DNA of 64,000 bases from Thuidium tamariscinum (Eukaryota > Streptophyta > Bryopsida > Hypnales > Thuidiaceae): assembly GCA_947034885.2 (NCBI GenBank), contig OX344750.2, forward strand, positions 34,892,821 to 34,956,820. The letters run 5' to 3'. The position numbers and the translations under genes are program-made. Position 1 is the stretch's first letter. Every line of letters starts with the position of its first letter. Under the pieces are notes generated by a model, which saw only the letters and a program-made list of their open reading frames with translations, did no database searches and was not told the origin of the DNA. Below are positions 49,469 through 61,645 of this stretch, piece by piece.

Positions 49469-52365
49469 TTATAAAGGTAAAGGAACATTCTTTGGTCTCC
49501 ATTGAGTTCGCCCTCGAACTATTTCTGCTCCATCATTTTCCATCCGCAACAAGTGCACAAATTGCAAGAAGCCTTCTTGACTGGCAATTTTGTGTTTCAT
49601 CTCAGCACCTGCTGATGGAGTTGCTGCGGCAGCTGCAAGTGAGAAGTCATGACTTTTGCAACCCCCATTTGATTCCAAAGAGCCTGCACTCTCAGTTGAC
49701 TCTGAGGTCGATGGCTCCAGGCTCGTCATGGATTGCACCACGTCTGACTGTCCACACTCTCGCCTGTACTCCAAGCTCATACTGGCCAACTCATACCCGT
49801 CCAGAATTGCTGGTGGAACACTCTGCATATGCAGACAATGAATGTTCGAATATTTAGGCATGATGAAGGTCGATGAACATGCAGAATGAATGTTCGGTGC
49901 TATCCTTCACACGACGGAGTCTTGTGAGAGAATCAATCATGTCAGCACCTGCTGATGAAGCTAACAATTTCCATAACTACGGAAGTTAGCATAAATTGTT
50001 GAGAGAGCTTCACAGAAGGTGATAACAACACAAGAGAAGACAATGCACAGGAACTCACCTCCATCATCCAACCAATATACTTCACGTTGTTCACATGCTG
50101 GTTCATGTCCAAGTCACTGCGTCTTGGCTGCACAAAGATTGAGACACACGTCTCGTTAAAACCGGTTGTATCCTCAGAGTGATATTATCACCGTCTTATT
50201 ACAACATAACCAGAGGCCGCCAATAAATGCAACGGATGTGAAGGAGAACTAACCGTTAACCCCGAGCGGACAGACTCTGCATTGCCATTCAGCCTGATGA
50301 TTTTTTGGGTCAATAAACTCTCGTCTTTGATGGCGGATCTCGATAGAAAATATGGAGAAATCTCAGCTCTGACTTCCTCAGGCATCTTAGAGAGTTTCCT
50401 CGTTTTTCTGTTCATCATCACCCATGTACTGCACAACACAACAAAAGACTGCGTATAATCACCACAACGCACCCTCGGCAATAGCAATCTTTAACGACAA
50501 CTTCACGATATCATAGTCTCAACGTCATCTACATGATTTAAAGATTTTCGAAGTTGAAAATCACAAAGGGTGCCTTAGAATGTACTGTATCAAGTTTTCA
50601 AAATTCCAACTAAAAATGAAGTACTAGATTTTGCATAATTAACGATCGTTTTTTAACGGCACACTACCAAATAACGTAGACGTGGCTTGTGATTCACAAT
50701 TCACGAAGGCTTGGGGGTAAGGTGATAGTTTTCAATGACTTAAAAATATATTCACCTGGTAGCTCGAGCTAGAATCTGTCCTGTCTTGTAATCTCGTACA
50801 AGCCAATCCCGACACATCCCATTCTTCCCGGACGCTGCCACCCATGTGTCCATCTCAACAACATCTCCCCTGTTCATACCAAAATATACGTCACAAAATA
50901 TTTCGTGCATACCACCTAATCAGTGCACGATTCAGAAGCAACGGTTGTTCTCTATCCACTTGGTTTGCAGCCGAAAAAAAGCCATTGTTTAACTTCGATC
51001 CTGTAAATGAGTTACAATGGTGGCACAGTTTGGACAAACAGTGCCGGACAAAGGTCCAGAAGTAGTGGGAGGTACGTCCAATTTTATTAGCAACTTTTTT
51101 AGCATTTAATTGTCCAATTTCTTTTCTTTGGATCAACAGTTGCAATGTTCTTCACTGATTTAGGTGATAATAAAAAACGACGAACCCTTACTTATATTTT
51201 TCACAAGATGACGAATTGAATTGGTGATTTAAGAACCGTGAGTTCCTGTTCCTGTAGGGATTCAAAAAGAAGAAAGTAAAGAGATAACTTGCTTATATAT
51301 ATTTTTAAATAGTAGGGACCCCAGGGCTCCAATTCTACAAGGAAATGCTCTCGTGATTACAGAAAGACACACAATGAAAAACACCAAAAAGACACCTGGT
51401 CTGAAATAAATTTCATTACACTAAGGATTGAATCTGCTAACGTCAGTCACTTACCACGCAGGATATTGCTCAACGTGAACTTGCATTCGGGTGACAACCC
51501 AGATGAGATTCCTGCAAGACATAGCACGAGTAGCTCCAAAGCCATCTCCAGCAAGCCCCGACATCCACACGTGATTCAATGCAGTCTCCTGCACACCAAT
51601 GAAATAGTTGCACACAACAATCGACTTGATGAGTTGCTGCAAAAAAAATACTGGCGTACGTCCAACGGCTGGATGAATTTTCAATTCCCCAAGGTGCGAA
51701 CAGATGCACCAGCTGGACTAATTGACCCTATATGAACCTGACAACCACAAGATTTGAAACGACAATAGAAAAAAGAAAAAAGAAGATGAGAAGAACGAGA
51801 CGAAGGAGAGGGGGTGTCCAATTACTTGGAAATGGTTCATCATAGTTTCGATTGAGGCCGTTCGATCGGCGCCAATCTCATACGAACGAATGACGAAGGT
51901 CTGTCGATACACGAGCCGGCTTTCCACCAGACGCCCCTGCCGCAGCGCATCCACGGGCACTTCAGTTTTGCCAGAAAAAGTTTCCTGGCGTCTCTGGGCC
52001 AAAGCCACACTGGCTATGGCCGCCAGGATCGCCCTAAACGCCGCGCTGTTTGAGTGCGGCAACACCGTCGAGAGCGCCTCGTTGATGTCTTCGCCAGCCC
52101 TGTTTCCTCCAGTAAAAGCTCCATTTCCTGTGGCCGCCGCCGCATTGATGGGTCGCGCGACACCGTGCGCGGGGGTAGAGGCTTTCAGCGGAAATTGGCT
52201 GTCCCCTATCGACAACAAATTGGAGAACAGGTCGTATCCCGAGAACAATGAGGAGGAGGATTTCGAGCTCTTCAATGTGCAACACCCGCCTCTCCCAAAA
52301 TCTATTCCTGAAGAATAACAGTTCGCTCTACCTAAACCTGCGCCTGCGCCAGCGATCATCTCCAT
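49469..52365 (-). CDS. FATB: Plastid acyl-ACP thioesterase, FatB type, six exons
   Basis: Hydrolyses saturated acyl-ACP in the plastid stroma, ending fatty-acid synthesis and releasing free fatty acids for export. Exons in order of translation: 52365-51826, 51588-51455, 50869-50756, 50428-50254, 50127-50059, 49822-49469; introns of 126-585 bp are all GT/AG. The product has 461 residues, somewhat longer than usual. ATG 52365 is the first in-frame ATG; ATG 52359 is two codons later. A Ser/Gly-rich N-terminus fits a transit peptide, and the hydrophobic stretch near 105-123 matches the FatB membrane anchor that FatA lacks. The family core RSYEIGADRTASIET is intact. Catalytic residues: Asp328, Asn330 and His332 (DMNQH), then Glu366 and Cys367 (YRREC). 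After the core, a Ser/Ala-rich insert of about 50 residues precedes the conserved GAEIVRGRTQW end. It looks intact. Confidence 0.94.
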
Positions 52366-53530
52366 CGACGCACGTTTACATGCAGGACGGAGTGTCGATC
52401 TGTTGCCCGAAAACTCCACAAGGACAACAATGTGAACTTTTCCGACTAATCTGCGCTGCGAAACCCAAAGATCCGCTCACGGCTCAGATCAGCTCCCGAC
52501 CCACCAGATCTACGCAACCTCTCCCGATCTCTAACTGCATTGGGTGGTCTCGCAATGCATGATCGCCCCACCCCTCATTCCCAACAATGCGACACGATCT
52601 CAAAGAACGCACGCCCTCGCCGATTCACTCACCCCCGGAGCTTTTCGACATTTGCGCGCCCCTCTCACCACTCCCTGCACCATGTGCGATCATCATAAGT
52701 ACCTTCGACATTGCGCGCATCATCGCGCAACCATCAAATACACAGAAATAAATAAATGCATTAATGCTCGCCCATCCCAATAATTTGAAACGACGAACAC
52801 ATCCTCCTCTTCGCTACAGCAGCAGTAATGTTAACTACTATTGCTCTCCGTCCTCCGCCACGTACCGAAGACTCAACACAACCCGCAGCTTGTAAGGAGC
52901 GGGGCGGGAGGTACTTACATGGTGTGCAGGCGATGGTATTGCCTTGCGAATGACGCATACGGCAGCCGTCCACTACAACAACCACCACCCTTGTTGGGTC
53001 TCGCGTCACACCGGCGTCACCGCAGGAGCTGCCGATAACAACAGCAACAAGAGCAGCTGCCGGTGCTTGGCGATGCAACAGCGAGCGTCGAAAACATAGC
53101 CGACTCTTGAGAGAGTGACAGAGGAGCAGAGCCAGCACACATTCTGCGACGGGAACGAGGGCAGTGCAAGCAAAGCGATAGCCGGCCCCACGTCGCCGGG
53201 ACCAGGTCCCGGCGGCACTTCACGGCTGTCCGCGTCCCTGCCAGCTTCGCATGCCGTTTCCCTGTCAGTCGATCCCGGCTCATGTCCGTCGCCGCTGACG
53301 CCAGGCACGGCACGGCACGGCTTTTGTCCAGGAACTCACCACCCCTTACTCTTTCGGAGCAAGTTCACTGGGGACTTGGGGAGACAGTTTCTGGCCCAGG
53401 ATGCTCCGGGCTCATGCTTCTGGTTCGTGGTGGACCTGGCGTGTGAAGCCCCCGTTTTTCACCTCAGCAGAATAGATTTTAGACCTCAAGAACTGCAAAC
53501 TTATAATTTACCAAGTCACAAAAAATGAAC
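52366..53530. other. GC-rich upstream region of FATB
   Basis: The most GC-rich stretch of the window, directly before the minus-strand thioesterase, so probably its promoter and leader. Frames of about 100-137 codons occur on both strands (for example 53115-53528 plus), as expected of GC-rich DNA, but they show no family and overlap one another. A leader intron is possible: GGTGAGT on the minus strand near 52635 would be a fair donor. Confidence 0.45.
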
Positions 53531-54236
53531 CAAAATTCATCTGGGCAGCCAGTCTAAGCAAGACGAAATAAACCATCTACCAAAGTAGGGAAGATTTTTA
53601 ATTTGTCCTTGAGAGTCAAAAAAAAAGGTCGGCAAAGCTTCACACAACTGTCCCAATCTCTCACTCTCCATGGTCAGTTACCTGACCCAGTTCAGCTTTG
53701 GTTAGGTGCTTTGTTGGTTGCATATTGATGTCCCAATTGCAGTAGCAATTGTGGTTCAGTGCACTTGTGTAAGGTACCTCAACATCCTGGGGTAGGTCTG
53801 GAGTTCTTTTTGAAATGAATTAAAAACATGTCATTCTTGCAAGCAATGGGCGGGAAATAATGGCATTAATGTTGACATCCACTGCATGTATAACTTTACA
53901 AATAAAGTAACAAAGGTGGGTACAATACTACTACATCTCCAACCTAACCTATGTTAATGGGTGTGCACTGTGCAGTACTACTTGACTTGACTTTGCAATG
54001 GCTTGGCTTCCATATTCTCTTATTTTGTGTTGATGTACGCAGCCACTCCACATCCCTTTTAGCAGGTAAGTTAAAAAGGATCAAAGTGGAGTTTCAGTCC
54101 ATCCAGCTGGTGGGCTGGTGTCAGTCAGAGGCAATTGCAAGACCTGCCAGACTGCTACTTCGTGTAAATATGATAATTCAGTGGTCACACCAGCCCACCC
54201 ACATTCATATCCAGATATGTGATTGCCCTGGACTTG
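53531..54236. other. Intergenic DNA, nothing recognised
   Basis: Mixed composition. No conserved protein or RNA gene seen. Confidence 0.5.
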
Positions 54237-54238
54237 TA

Positions 54239-54512
54239 AGGTAGGTACACCCAAAAGCGCCACTTATTCATACTGAGCCTAGTTCCTGCTATTAATTAGT
54301 TCAATTTTTTTATGTACTCTTGTTGGCAAGTGAAAGCATGTTCCAACGCACGAAAAAACGTAGGATTTGGATACTGTATGCAAAAGTTATTAATAGTCAA
54401 AGTCTGTTTCTGAAAGCGCCATCTACAGTCTGTGAACATGGCTGATTTCGGAAATGTATGTGCACTGTAGATGGCGCTTTTAGGAACAGGGCGCTTTTGG
54501 GTGTACCCACCT
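54239..54512. mobile_element. TA-flanked MITE with an inner hairpin
   Basis: Ends AGGTAGGTACACCCAAAAGC and the inverse of AGGTGGGTACACCCAAAAGC; TA at 54237-54238 and 54513-54514. A second inverted pair, AGCGCCATCTACAGT, lies inside at about 54415-54480. 274 bp. The AGGTAGG start resembles the MITE at 27181. Confidence 0.75.
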
Positions 54513-54757
54513 TACTAAGGTACTAACTTACACTGGGTTAGACCACGGTCCAGGACCAAGAAACTCTAGAAATCAAACAAGCCTATTGGTTGAGAGTGCA
54601 GACTCCATTAGTTGAGATCAATCCTAGTCTAAATCCAACCTCATTACTAACTTTCAGTGGTGACAATATGCTGAAAAGTCCAAGAAGATTAAGAGCAGCC
54701 GCATGGCAACACTCCTTAAGTGCTTTCTCCATTGCGGCATTCATCAACACTCCTTAA

Positions 54758-55725
54758 CCCCTCATTGCTGGAAGTCCAATTGTGCTAAAAAAATTGTTTA
54801 CTTTTCAAGCTACATAAGTCTATATGAGATTAAGATATGAAGGTCTTAACCATACAATCTTGTAGTGTGCATGTTGTAGATGACATGATTTAAATTTGAA
54901 GTCCTTTGACCGCATAGATTGAGAGATTATAATGTTTTAGTGTTGAAAAAAGATGCTGAAAATTTTCTGAAAACACATTTGGAGGTCAAATTTGATTTCT
55001 AAACCTACTCAAATGTAAAAACTCTGAACTAGAAAGTGCTTCAAACTAAACATATACACCCATTGGTGAAAAAAATTTCATTGAATTGACTCATTGTGTT
55101 TGCAAAATGACTTTGAATGTCAAAAAAAATAACAAAAAAGTTTGCAAAAAACACATCTATGACTGAACCTCCTTCTACTAAAATGATTCTCAGTCACTCA
55201 TAAATTCTTGAATTGATATGAAATTTCAGCCACACAAACTAGATTAGAATGCGCAACTTTTCCAAAAAAAATTATTAAAAACTAACATTGTATGAGGAAG
55301 AATCAAGCTGTTGAAGTTCATTGTAATCCAAAAATGTTAGGTTTTTGAACTTTGAATTGCTCCCAAGCATTCAAAACAACTTGGATTGCCTTGAAGATTT
55401 GATCACAATAACTAGACTTGTAGAGGAATGTAACCCAACAAATTTTATTGAAAAAAAACATTTTATGAAGGAGATACAAGCCTTCAAAGTTGCAGCCACC
55501 AACTGCAATGGTGAACTCAAATTGAACATGTGAACTTTGATTGGCTCCCAAATCATCTGTATATCTTGGATTGATTTGAAAATTTTACCACACAAACTAG
55601 ACTAGTATGCACAACTTTTCCAACAGTTTTTATTGAATTCGAACATCAGATGCAAAAGTTATAGCAATTTGAATCAGACCGCCAGGCTGTAAGGACACTT
55701 TTTATCCCCTTGCGGCAATGAGGGG
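54758..55725. mobile_element. TTAA-flanked element, family D copy 2
   Basis: Terminal repeat CCCCTCATTGC (11 bp), TTAA at 54754-54757 and 55726-55729. The interior is the inverse of 41904-42864 with many substitutions, so the two copies are old relative to each other. Confidence 0.82.
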
Positions 55726-55729
55726 TTAA

Positions 55730-57455
55730 AGGCCCTCTAAAAGTTCTATGCCATTGATCTTCTTTGTCAAAGGAATGTCCTCCATTGATTTGCTTGAGTG
55801 TGTTGCTGTGGGATTGCTCTAAAGCAGCCCCTAACCAAAGGCGTGAACCCCCAAAGCAAGCCTTGGTCGTGCAGCTGAAGACGGAGCTTCCGGAGTAAGG
55901 CACACGGTCCTCACTGTTACAGCAATGATCTCAACCACAACTACTACTACCTGTTCCATATTTCATACGCATCTGAGGAAAGGTTCACACAAACAGAAGG
56001 GGTGGGTCTTGACTGTACTTTGGAATTTATTCCTCTTCAAACATTGCTGGTGACAGAGTTGGGACGTGCACTGCAAAGGCACATATTCCATGATCTCTGG
56101 ACTCAAATGCTACTGTATAATTTCATGACTGATGCTCCTAATAGAATAACAAAAAAAACCATGCTTCTTGTCTTGAACAGTGGGAACAGCAGAAACAGTC
56201 ACTCTGAGAACTATGTTACTCCCTCCGTACCACTAAAAACCTCCAAATCAAGTAGAATTTGTGTCTCACTAAAAAGTTCTGTTTTTTTATTTCAACCATT
56301 TAATAAGTGTTTGTTGCATTGAACAACCTCGTGCAGGCAAGTATAACAATCTTGGAGCATTCCTTCGACCTTGCAAGCTTTGTCTTGCCCATATAAGGCA
56401 CTTTGTATTAATTGCTTCAAAACATAGCAGTATTGACAATGCATTTAGTGATCACTTCGGTGCTATAAAAATTTGATCATAAAATGAGCTAATAATTTAT
56501 TTTTTTGATATTTAGGTTGGAGAACATGTTTCTAAGATTCCATTGTTGCCACCACATTTTAAATCATCTAAAATGATAGAGTTGGCAGTGAAAACAAAAT
56601 GTGCTCAAATACCACACTTTTCACATGAATTTTGGGTGCTTAAATAGCAACACCTAAACTAAAGATTTTGCATAGATCTAAGCAATGAACGGGGAGTACC
56701 GGCATTTAGTTACGAGCTAGCCGGTTGAAATCCAGAATTTCCGAATGAAGTTCAAAGTTTCAGGAAAAAAACCGATCATTTAAGAGGAAAAACAAGAATA
56801 TTCTTTATTTTCTTAAGGCCTAGCCGAGAGTATTCTCCAAGCAACCAGTTAGTGCAAGAAAATGTAGGATTTTTGCCGGTTAAGCTAAATTTCTTCCCGG
56901 ACTGTGGATCTAAGGGATGGTTACTTTACTTGTTCTTAAATGCATGTACTTGTGACACTACGATTGAAATTATAATTAATCCTTCAAAAGGAATGTTTTT
57001 GGAGCTTTTTAGTGGGTTTTGGTAGTAATAAATAAGTCCAATCACAATTCATTTGTTACTTTCAGTACAGGACCTGTACTATGGCATGACCTGTATTATA
57101 AAATGCCATGATGCATAATAACAAGATTGATGTTGAAAAGATTTGTGCTGATACCCTTAACAGTAAGGAATTGGCATGATGGAATCCAGCTTTGGTTCTC
57201 ATATGTAATTACTGTACCAATTTACCTGAACTCATATCCTGGGAGGCCATCCCATCCCACGAAGTGCGACCAGCAGGCTGGATTTACCCCAGGGGAAATG
57301 CTGAAGTTTTTTATTTTTTGCACACTGGTCTTTTTGCAAATTCCGAATTCATATTTGCAATCAGAGATCCCACTCAAATTAGACAAGGGAGGTGAAGAAT
57401 ATTCCCAAAACATGGCACAAAATAGGGGACTTTTTTTATTTTTGCCCTTGAGTAG
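55730..57455. other. Intergenic DNA with a Stowaway-like end
   Basis: No gene recognised. At 56219 CTCCCTCCGTACCACTAAAA after TA (56217-56218) is a Stowaway-type end. A possible inverted partner is the CTTTTTAGTGGGTTTTGGTA near 57005-57024, which would make an ~800-bp element, but the match is poor. Confidence 0.45.
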
Positions 57456-57457
57456 TA

Positions 57458-57547
57458 CTCCCTCTATCCCACTAAAAACTTCTTAATGAGGTTGATTTAC
57501 AGTCTTTGCAGGAAGAATTTGGGAAGCTTTTAGTGGGACAGAGGGTG
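57458..57547. mobile_element. Stowaway-like MITE, 90 bp
   Basis: Left end CTCCCTCTATCCCACTAAAA, right end the inverse of CACCCTCTGTCCCACTAAAA. TA at 57456-57457 and 57548-57549. Ends, size and TA duplication fit Stowaway (Tc1/mariner) MITEs. Confidence 0.85.
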
Positions 57548-57549
57548 TA

Positions 57550-58553
57550 CAAGTTTTATCTTGCTAGTTCTACTTTGTGGGATGGATTTAATGTTCTGCA
57601 TAACCTTGAAGCACTCTGACATTCAATTTTTGGACAATGTACAGATTGAAAATCAAATTTCTTTGTCATTACAGCTTGAATGGAAGTCATCTTAATTTTT
57701 AGAGATACTTTATGAAGTTTTTGCCCCATCCAAGGGTTGGATTTGGAGTTACTAGAATACATTTTTTTTCCTAAAATTACAAATATGGAAGTTTGTCAAG
57801 TAGTTGACCAAGCCAAAATTGAGGTTATAGAATCAAAAAACACAAAAATTTCAAAAAATTCTAAAAAAATCATCATGTCAAGAGAACCTCATTTCAAATC
57901 GTTTTCAACAAAATTTATTCAAAAAATGACAATATTTTACTTGTATTTGAATTTAGAAGGGACCATGAATTTTTCCTTTGAAAATTTATTGAAAGACGTT
58001 GGTGATAGCATTGGTGAATCTAACTACATGGATAGAATCTAAAATTCAAATTCTACAACTTTAATTTGCATCTCAATTCCAAAATATTCTTCCAAATTGT
58101 ACTTTATGATGGTTTTTCCAAAATTATCAATTCTAAAGATGAATCTAGATGCTTAGCGAATATAGGTTTGGGAAGCCCAAAGTTAGATATAAATATGGAT
58201 TTCTTTTTGTAAGGTAACAAGTTCAAGAAACCACTCAAGCTCTCAAATGACCAACTTCCTTAAATGTACACTATTTGTATAGTTGTTTATTTGTAGCCTT
58301 TAGTATTGTTCAAAAAGTGTATATTTTAGGAAGTGGACAATTTTAGAGCCCTATGCCATTTCAACTTCAAAATTTTATACCCAATTCCTCAAAGCTTTGA
58401 AAAATTTAAACAACTTGAATTAAATGTCAATTCCACTTGTCTTTCAAGGAAAATTTACTGAAATATATTTCAAGATGTTTCACCTCCCTAACGTTTAGTT
58501 CCAATCCTTAAATGGTCTACTTATGAACTTATGACCTTATTTGACATATGGCA
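57550..58553. other. AT-rich intergenic DNA, nothing recognised
   Basis: A 101-codon frame at 57737-58042 matches no family I know and is Lys/Asn/Ile-rich as expected from composition. Confidence 0.5.
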
Positions 58554-58698
58554 CACTACCCCATTTGCAGCCAAATGGAAGCAAGCCCACTATCGGCAAA
58601 ATTATATCAGTGGTGTACACTTCAAAAGTTGAATGTATATTGTTCATATGATATTACCTATGCTGGACTTGCTTCCATTTGGCTTTAAATGGGGTAGT
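58554..58698. repeat. Inverted repeat / hairpin element
   Basis: Arms of about 36 bases (58554-58590 and 58662-58698) share CCAAATGGAAGCAAG and its inverse plus a CCCCATTT/AAATGGGG outer part, around a ~70-base loop. It may be a small MITE or a small-RNA hairpin. Confidence 0.7.
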
Positions 58699-59002
58699 TT
58701 AATTTAGTAGGCACGTAAATTATAGTATACATTGGTGAAAAAGTTTGTATTCTTGTTGAGCTTAATCAAATGATACATGGCAATTCCAATTTAAATCATT
58801 GTTGTATACTATGAACAATGTTCTTCATTTCACTCCTATATTCAAAATATAAGGAAAAGAAGTGTTCTATTTCCTTCAAAGCATTTTATATTTTTCAAAA
58901 GTTTGTTTTTGTTTTTGCTAGCATTGTAGGATTCAAGGTTGAAAGTATTGAATTAAAATTTCTTCATAAATTCCATTACAAGAATTTATTTATAGTACCA
59001 CC

Positions 59003-59385
59003 AGATAAGGGACACCTTTGACTTTTTGTTCAAGAATGTTGTCACTTGTATAATGCAAAAGAATGGTTTTGTTTTAGCTAATAGTTGACTACTTTATGAA
59101 CCTATGACATGGACTATTTTTATTACTATATTTTACAAGGGACACCTATGCCTTCATGTTTAAGATTGTTGTGACTTGTATGATATGAAGGAATGTTTTT
59201 TGATTGATATTTGACTACCTTATGTATTGTTGATCTTGAGTACTTATATTATTATATTTGACAAGGGACACTTCTACCTTTACGTTCAAGAATGTTGTGA
59301 CTTGTGTGATGTGAAGGAATGTTTTCTCGGTGATATACAGTTGACTACTTCATATGATCTTTAGTACTTGTACTACTACATTTGA
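59003..59385 (+). repeat. Tandem repeat, ~126-130 bp unit, three copies
   Basis: AAGGGACACC recurs at about 59007, 59137 and 59263, each followed by TTCAAGAATGTTGT-like, GAAGGAATG-like and GTTGACTACTT-like phrases in the same order. Non-coding. Confidence 0.75.
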
Positions 59386-60040
59386 TGTAACAAGTCACAT
59401 CAAAGATTTAATTTGGTACCTTAAAGGATTGTCCTCTTTAGGAGTACATTGTATAGGATTGATTCTCTAACTGTACAATATAAAGGTTGTAATTGGCCTT
59501 GAAAATTCCAAAGCCTGCTCAAAAATCAAATAGGAGACTTCTTTTATATTGAGCATCAACAATTACATTCTTCAAATTTCTAGATCCTCAATATAAAAGT
59601 ACACTATGAAATTTATTACATCAAGAACATTATAATTAATTTGTTTTATATCATACCAACTTCTTTACAAAAGAATATTATAATTAATTTGTTTTATAAC
59701 ATACCAAATTCTTTACAAGACATATTCAATGTCATGATACAACTTAAAAAAACTTCTTTCTTTGATGAACTTGATACAAGTCAATCCCAAGGAGATCACT
59801 AATTGGGGAGGTCACTTAGTATACATATTGAAGACCACATGAGATTTAAGATAAGGTATTATATATTTTTTGTAGCTAAAATTTTCAAAATTATTACATC
59901 TAATATGAAGTGTGTAGAATTATACGTACTGTATTCTAATTAATATAGGATTATCTTCAATACCATGTATTAGATTTTATATAGAAAAAATATAAGGTAG
60001 GTATAATAGATGGGACATAATAATTTTGTAGTGTGGATAT
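59386..60040. other. AT-rich intergenic DNA, nothing recognised
   Basis: A phrase AATATTATAATTAATTTGTT recurs once within about 60 bp near 59625-59690. No gene seen. Confidence 0.5.
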
Positions 60041-60044
60041 TTAA

Positions 60045-61276
60045 TCCCTAAAGGATCAAAGGGCACTTTTTGGCAACATAGCGATTTTGGACATGTTCTT
60101 ATGAATGGAGTTTTTTTTTTCTTTGAAATTTTCACACAACATTTTCTTGGGGTGTAGATTTAAGGCCCAACATTTTTTTTTACCTTTTTGACTACATATA
60201 TGGTTGAAAAATTATAGTATAATGTGTAGTTTTCATTGCTCAATGAGAAGCTCAAGCTGCTAAAAAAACTTCTTCAAAATTCACTTTTTTTTAAAATAAA
60301 AAATAAAAAATAGATTATTTAGATTTATATATACTTAGAAATCGGGGGGTTTTGGGCAATTTGGTGCAAAATTGCACCAAATTTTTTGGCTTGGCACCAA
60401 GCCTGTAGGAAAAAAACAGTAAAATTTTGGATGAAATTGCCAATAAACTTCAAATTTTCTTAAAATAATGGATGAAATTGCCAAATAATGGATGAAAATA
60501 TAATGATAGATATGTAATATGTACTAATATGATATTTTCTATCCAATATATGGATGAATGTTGAAATTTGGAGCTCCTCAATAAAATGAAATATTGACAC
60601 TTTGACACTTCACAAGAAATGAAAAAAGAACTGTTGGAAAGCTTTTAATCATTTCATTCTCATTTATGAGATGAAAATTATTGGAGTTTTAGGTGAGGGT
60701 AGCTTGAAGGAAGTTATGGAATGTCTACTTTAAAATAAACTTTAAAGTCATTTATTTAATTCAATTTTTAATATTTTTGAAAAAAATTAAAACAATGGGT
60801 GTAGATTATTTAATACAACATTACAACCATTGGGATTGACTTTTCTTTAAATCTATAAATAAATTGTTAACAATTTAGCATTTTCTATTTTTTTTCTATT
60901 TGCTATTTTTTTCCTACACGTTGTACAATTCTAAATGATTTGAAAATTTTCAAGTATGTAGCCAACTTGACTTGAAGAATGAATCCAAAGAGTTATAACC
61001 ATTTTGAAGAAAAATTCATACAAATCTAGCCTTCTAAAGTGCAACTGCCCAAATTTTCATAGTCGTAAAAAAATGATTTTTGCCACTTCAAACACTAATA
61101 TCTTACAATCAACAGAGCAAAAAAATTTGAAATTTTTTCCACATCTTTTCAAACTAATGTACTAAAGATTCCTATAGTTGTATTTTTTTTCTTAAATTCT
61201 TAAAATCTAGTAGTTGTCCTAGAAATGGTAGTTTTGGAGTAGTTTTGGTGAAAACATAGTCAAAAATCTTTAGGGG
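60045..61276. mobile_element. TTAA-flanked element, family A copy 3, carrying a nested repeat
   Basis: Starts TCCCTAAAGGATC and ends with the inverse of CCCCTAAAGATTTTT; TTAA at 60041-60044 and 61277-61280. It is collinear with 923-1854 except for a ~290-bp insert at 60344-60636. Confidence 0.78.
60344..60636. repeat. Dispersed repeat, family E copy 2, nested in family A copy 3
   Basis: Inverse of 4943-5255. One edge holds two palindromes back to back, TTGGTGCAAAATTGCACCAA and GGCTTGGCACCAAGCC. The junctions are visible because family A copies 1 and 2 lack this segment. Confidence 0.62.
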
Positions 61277-61289
61277 TTAATGTCCTTAA

Positions 61290-61645
61290 TCCCTAAAGTA
61301 CCATTGTCCTTTCAAGGGACAAATTAGATTTAGGACAAATACCTTTGGTCTCAATTTTTTTTCATGATTTTTTTAACCTTTTTTTGAAGATAGAAAAATT
61401 GATTAGCTTTATTGAAACATAAATACTCTCCTTGATTGGTGCTTGGAAACAAAAGTTATGCCCTAATAAGCTCAAAACAAGGGAAACCAGATAGTAAAAA
61501 GAATTTGAATTTTTTTCTCATAGATTATATTTCTGTCTACATAGAAAGCTTTAATTCATTTCATTTGAATAAGTCATGTAAAAGTTATAGAAAATCTTGT
61601 TTTTTGGATAATCTAACCATCTTCTTGAAAAAATAACTTATAGAA
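61290..61645 (+). mobile_element. TTAA element left end, family G copy 2
   Basis: TCCCTAAAGTACCATTGTCC follows TTAA (61286-61289), only 13 bp after family A copy 3 ends. It aligns with 47956 onward to the AAAAAATAACTTATAG phrase. The right end was not found. Confidence 0.5.

Noticed and set aside
53006-53528. Protein genes in the GC-rich region upstream of FATB
   Set aside because: Frames on both strands overlap, lack any family and are expected from GC-rich sequence.
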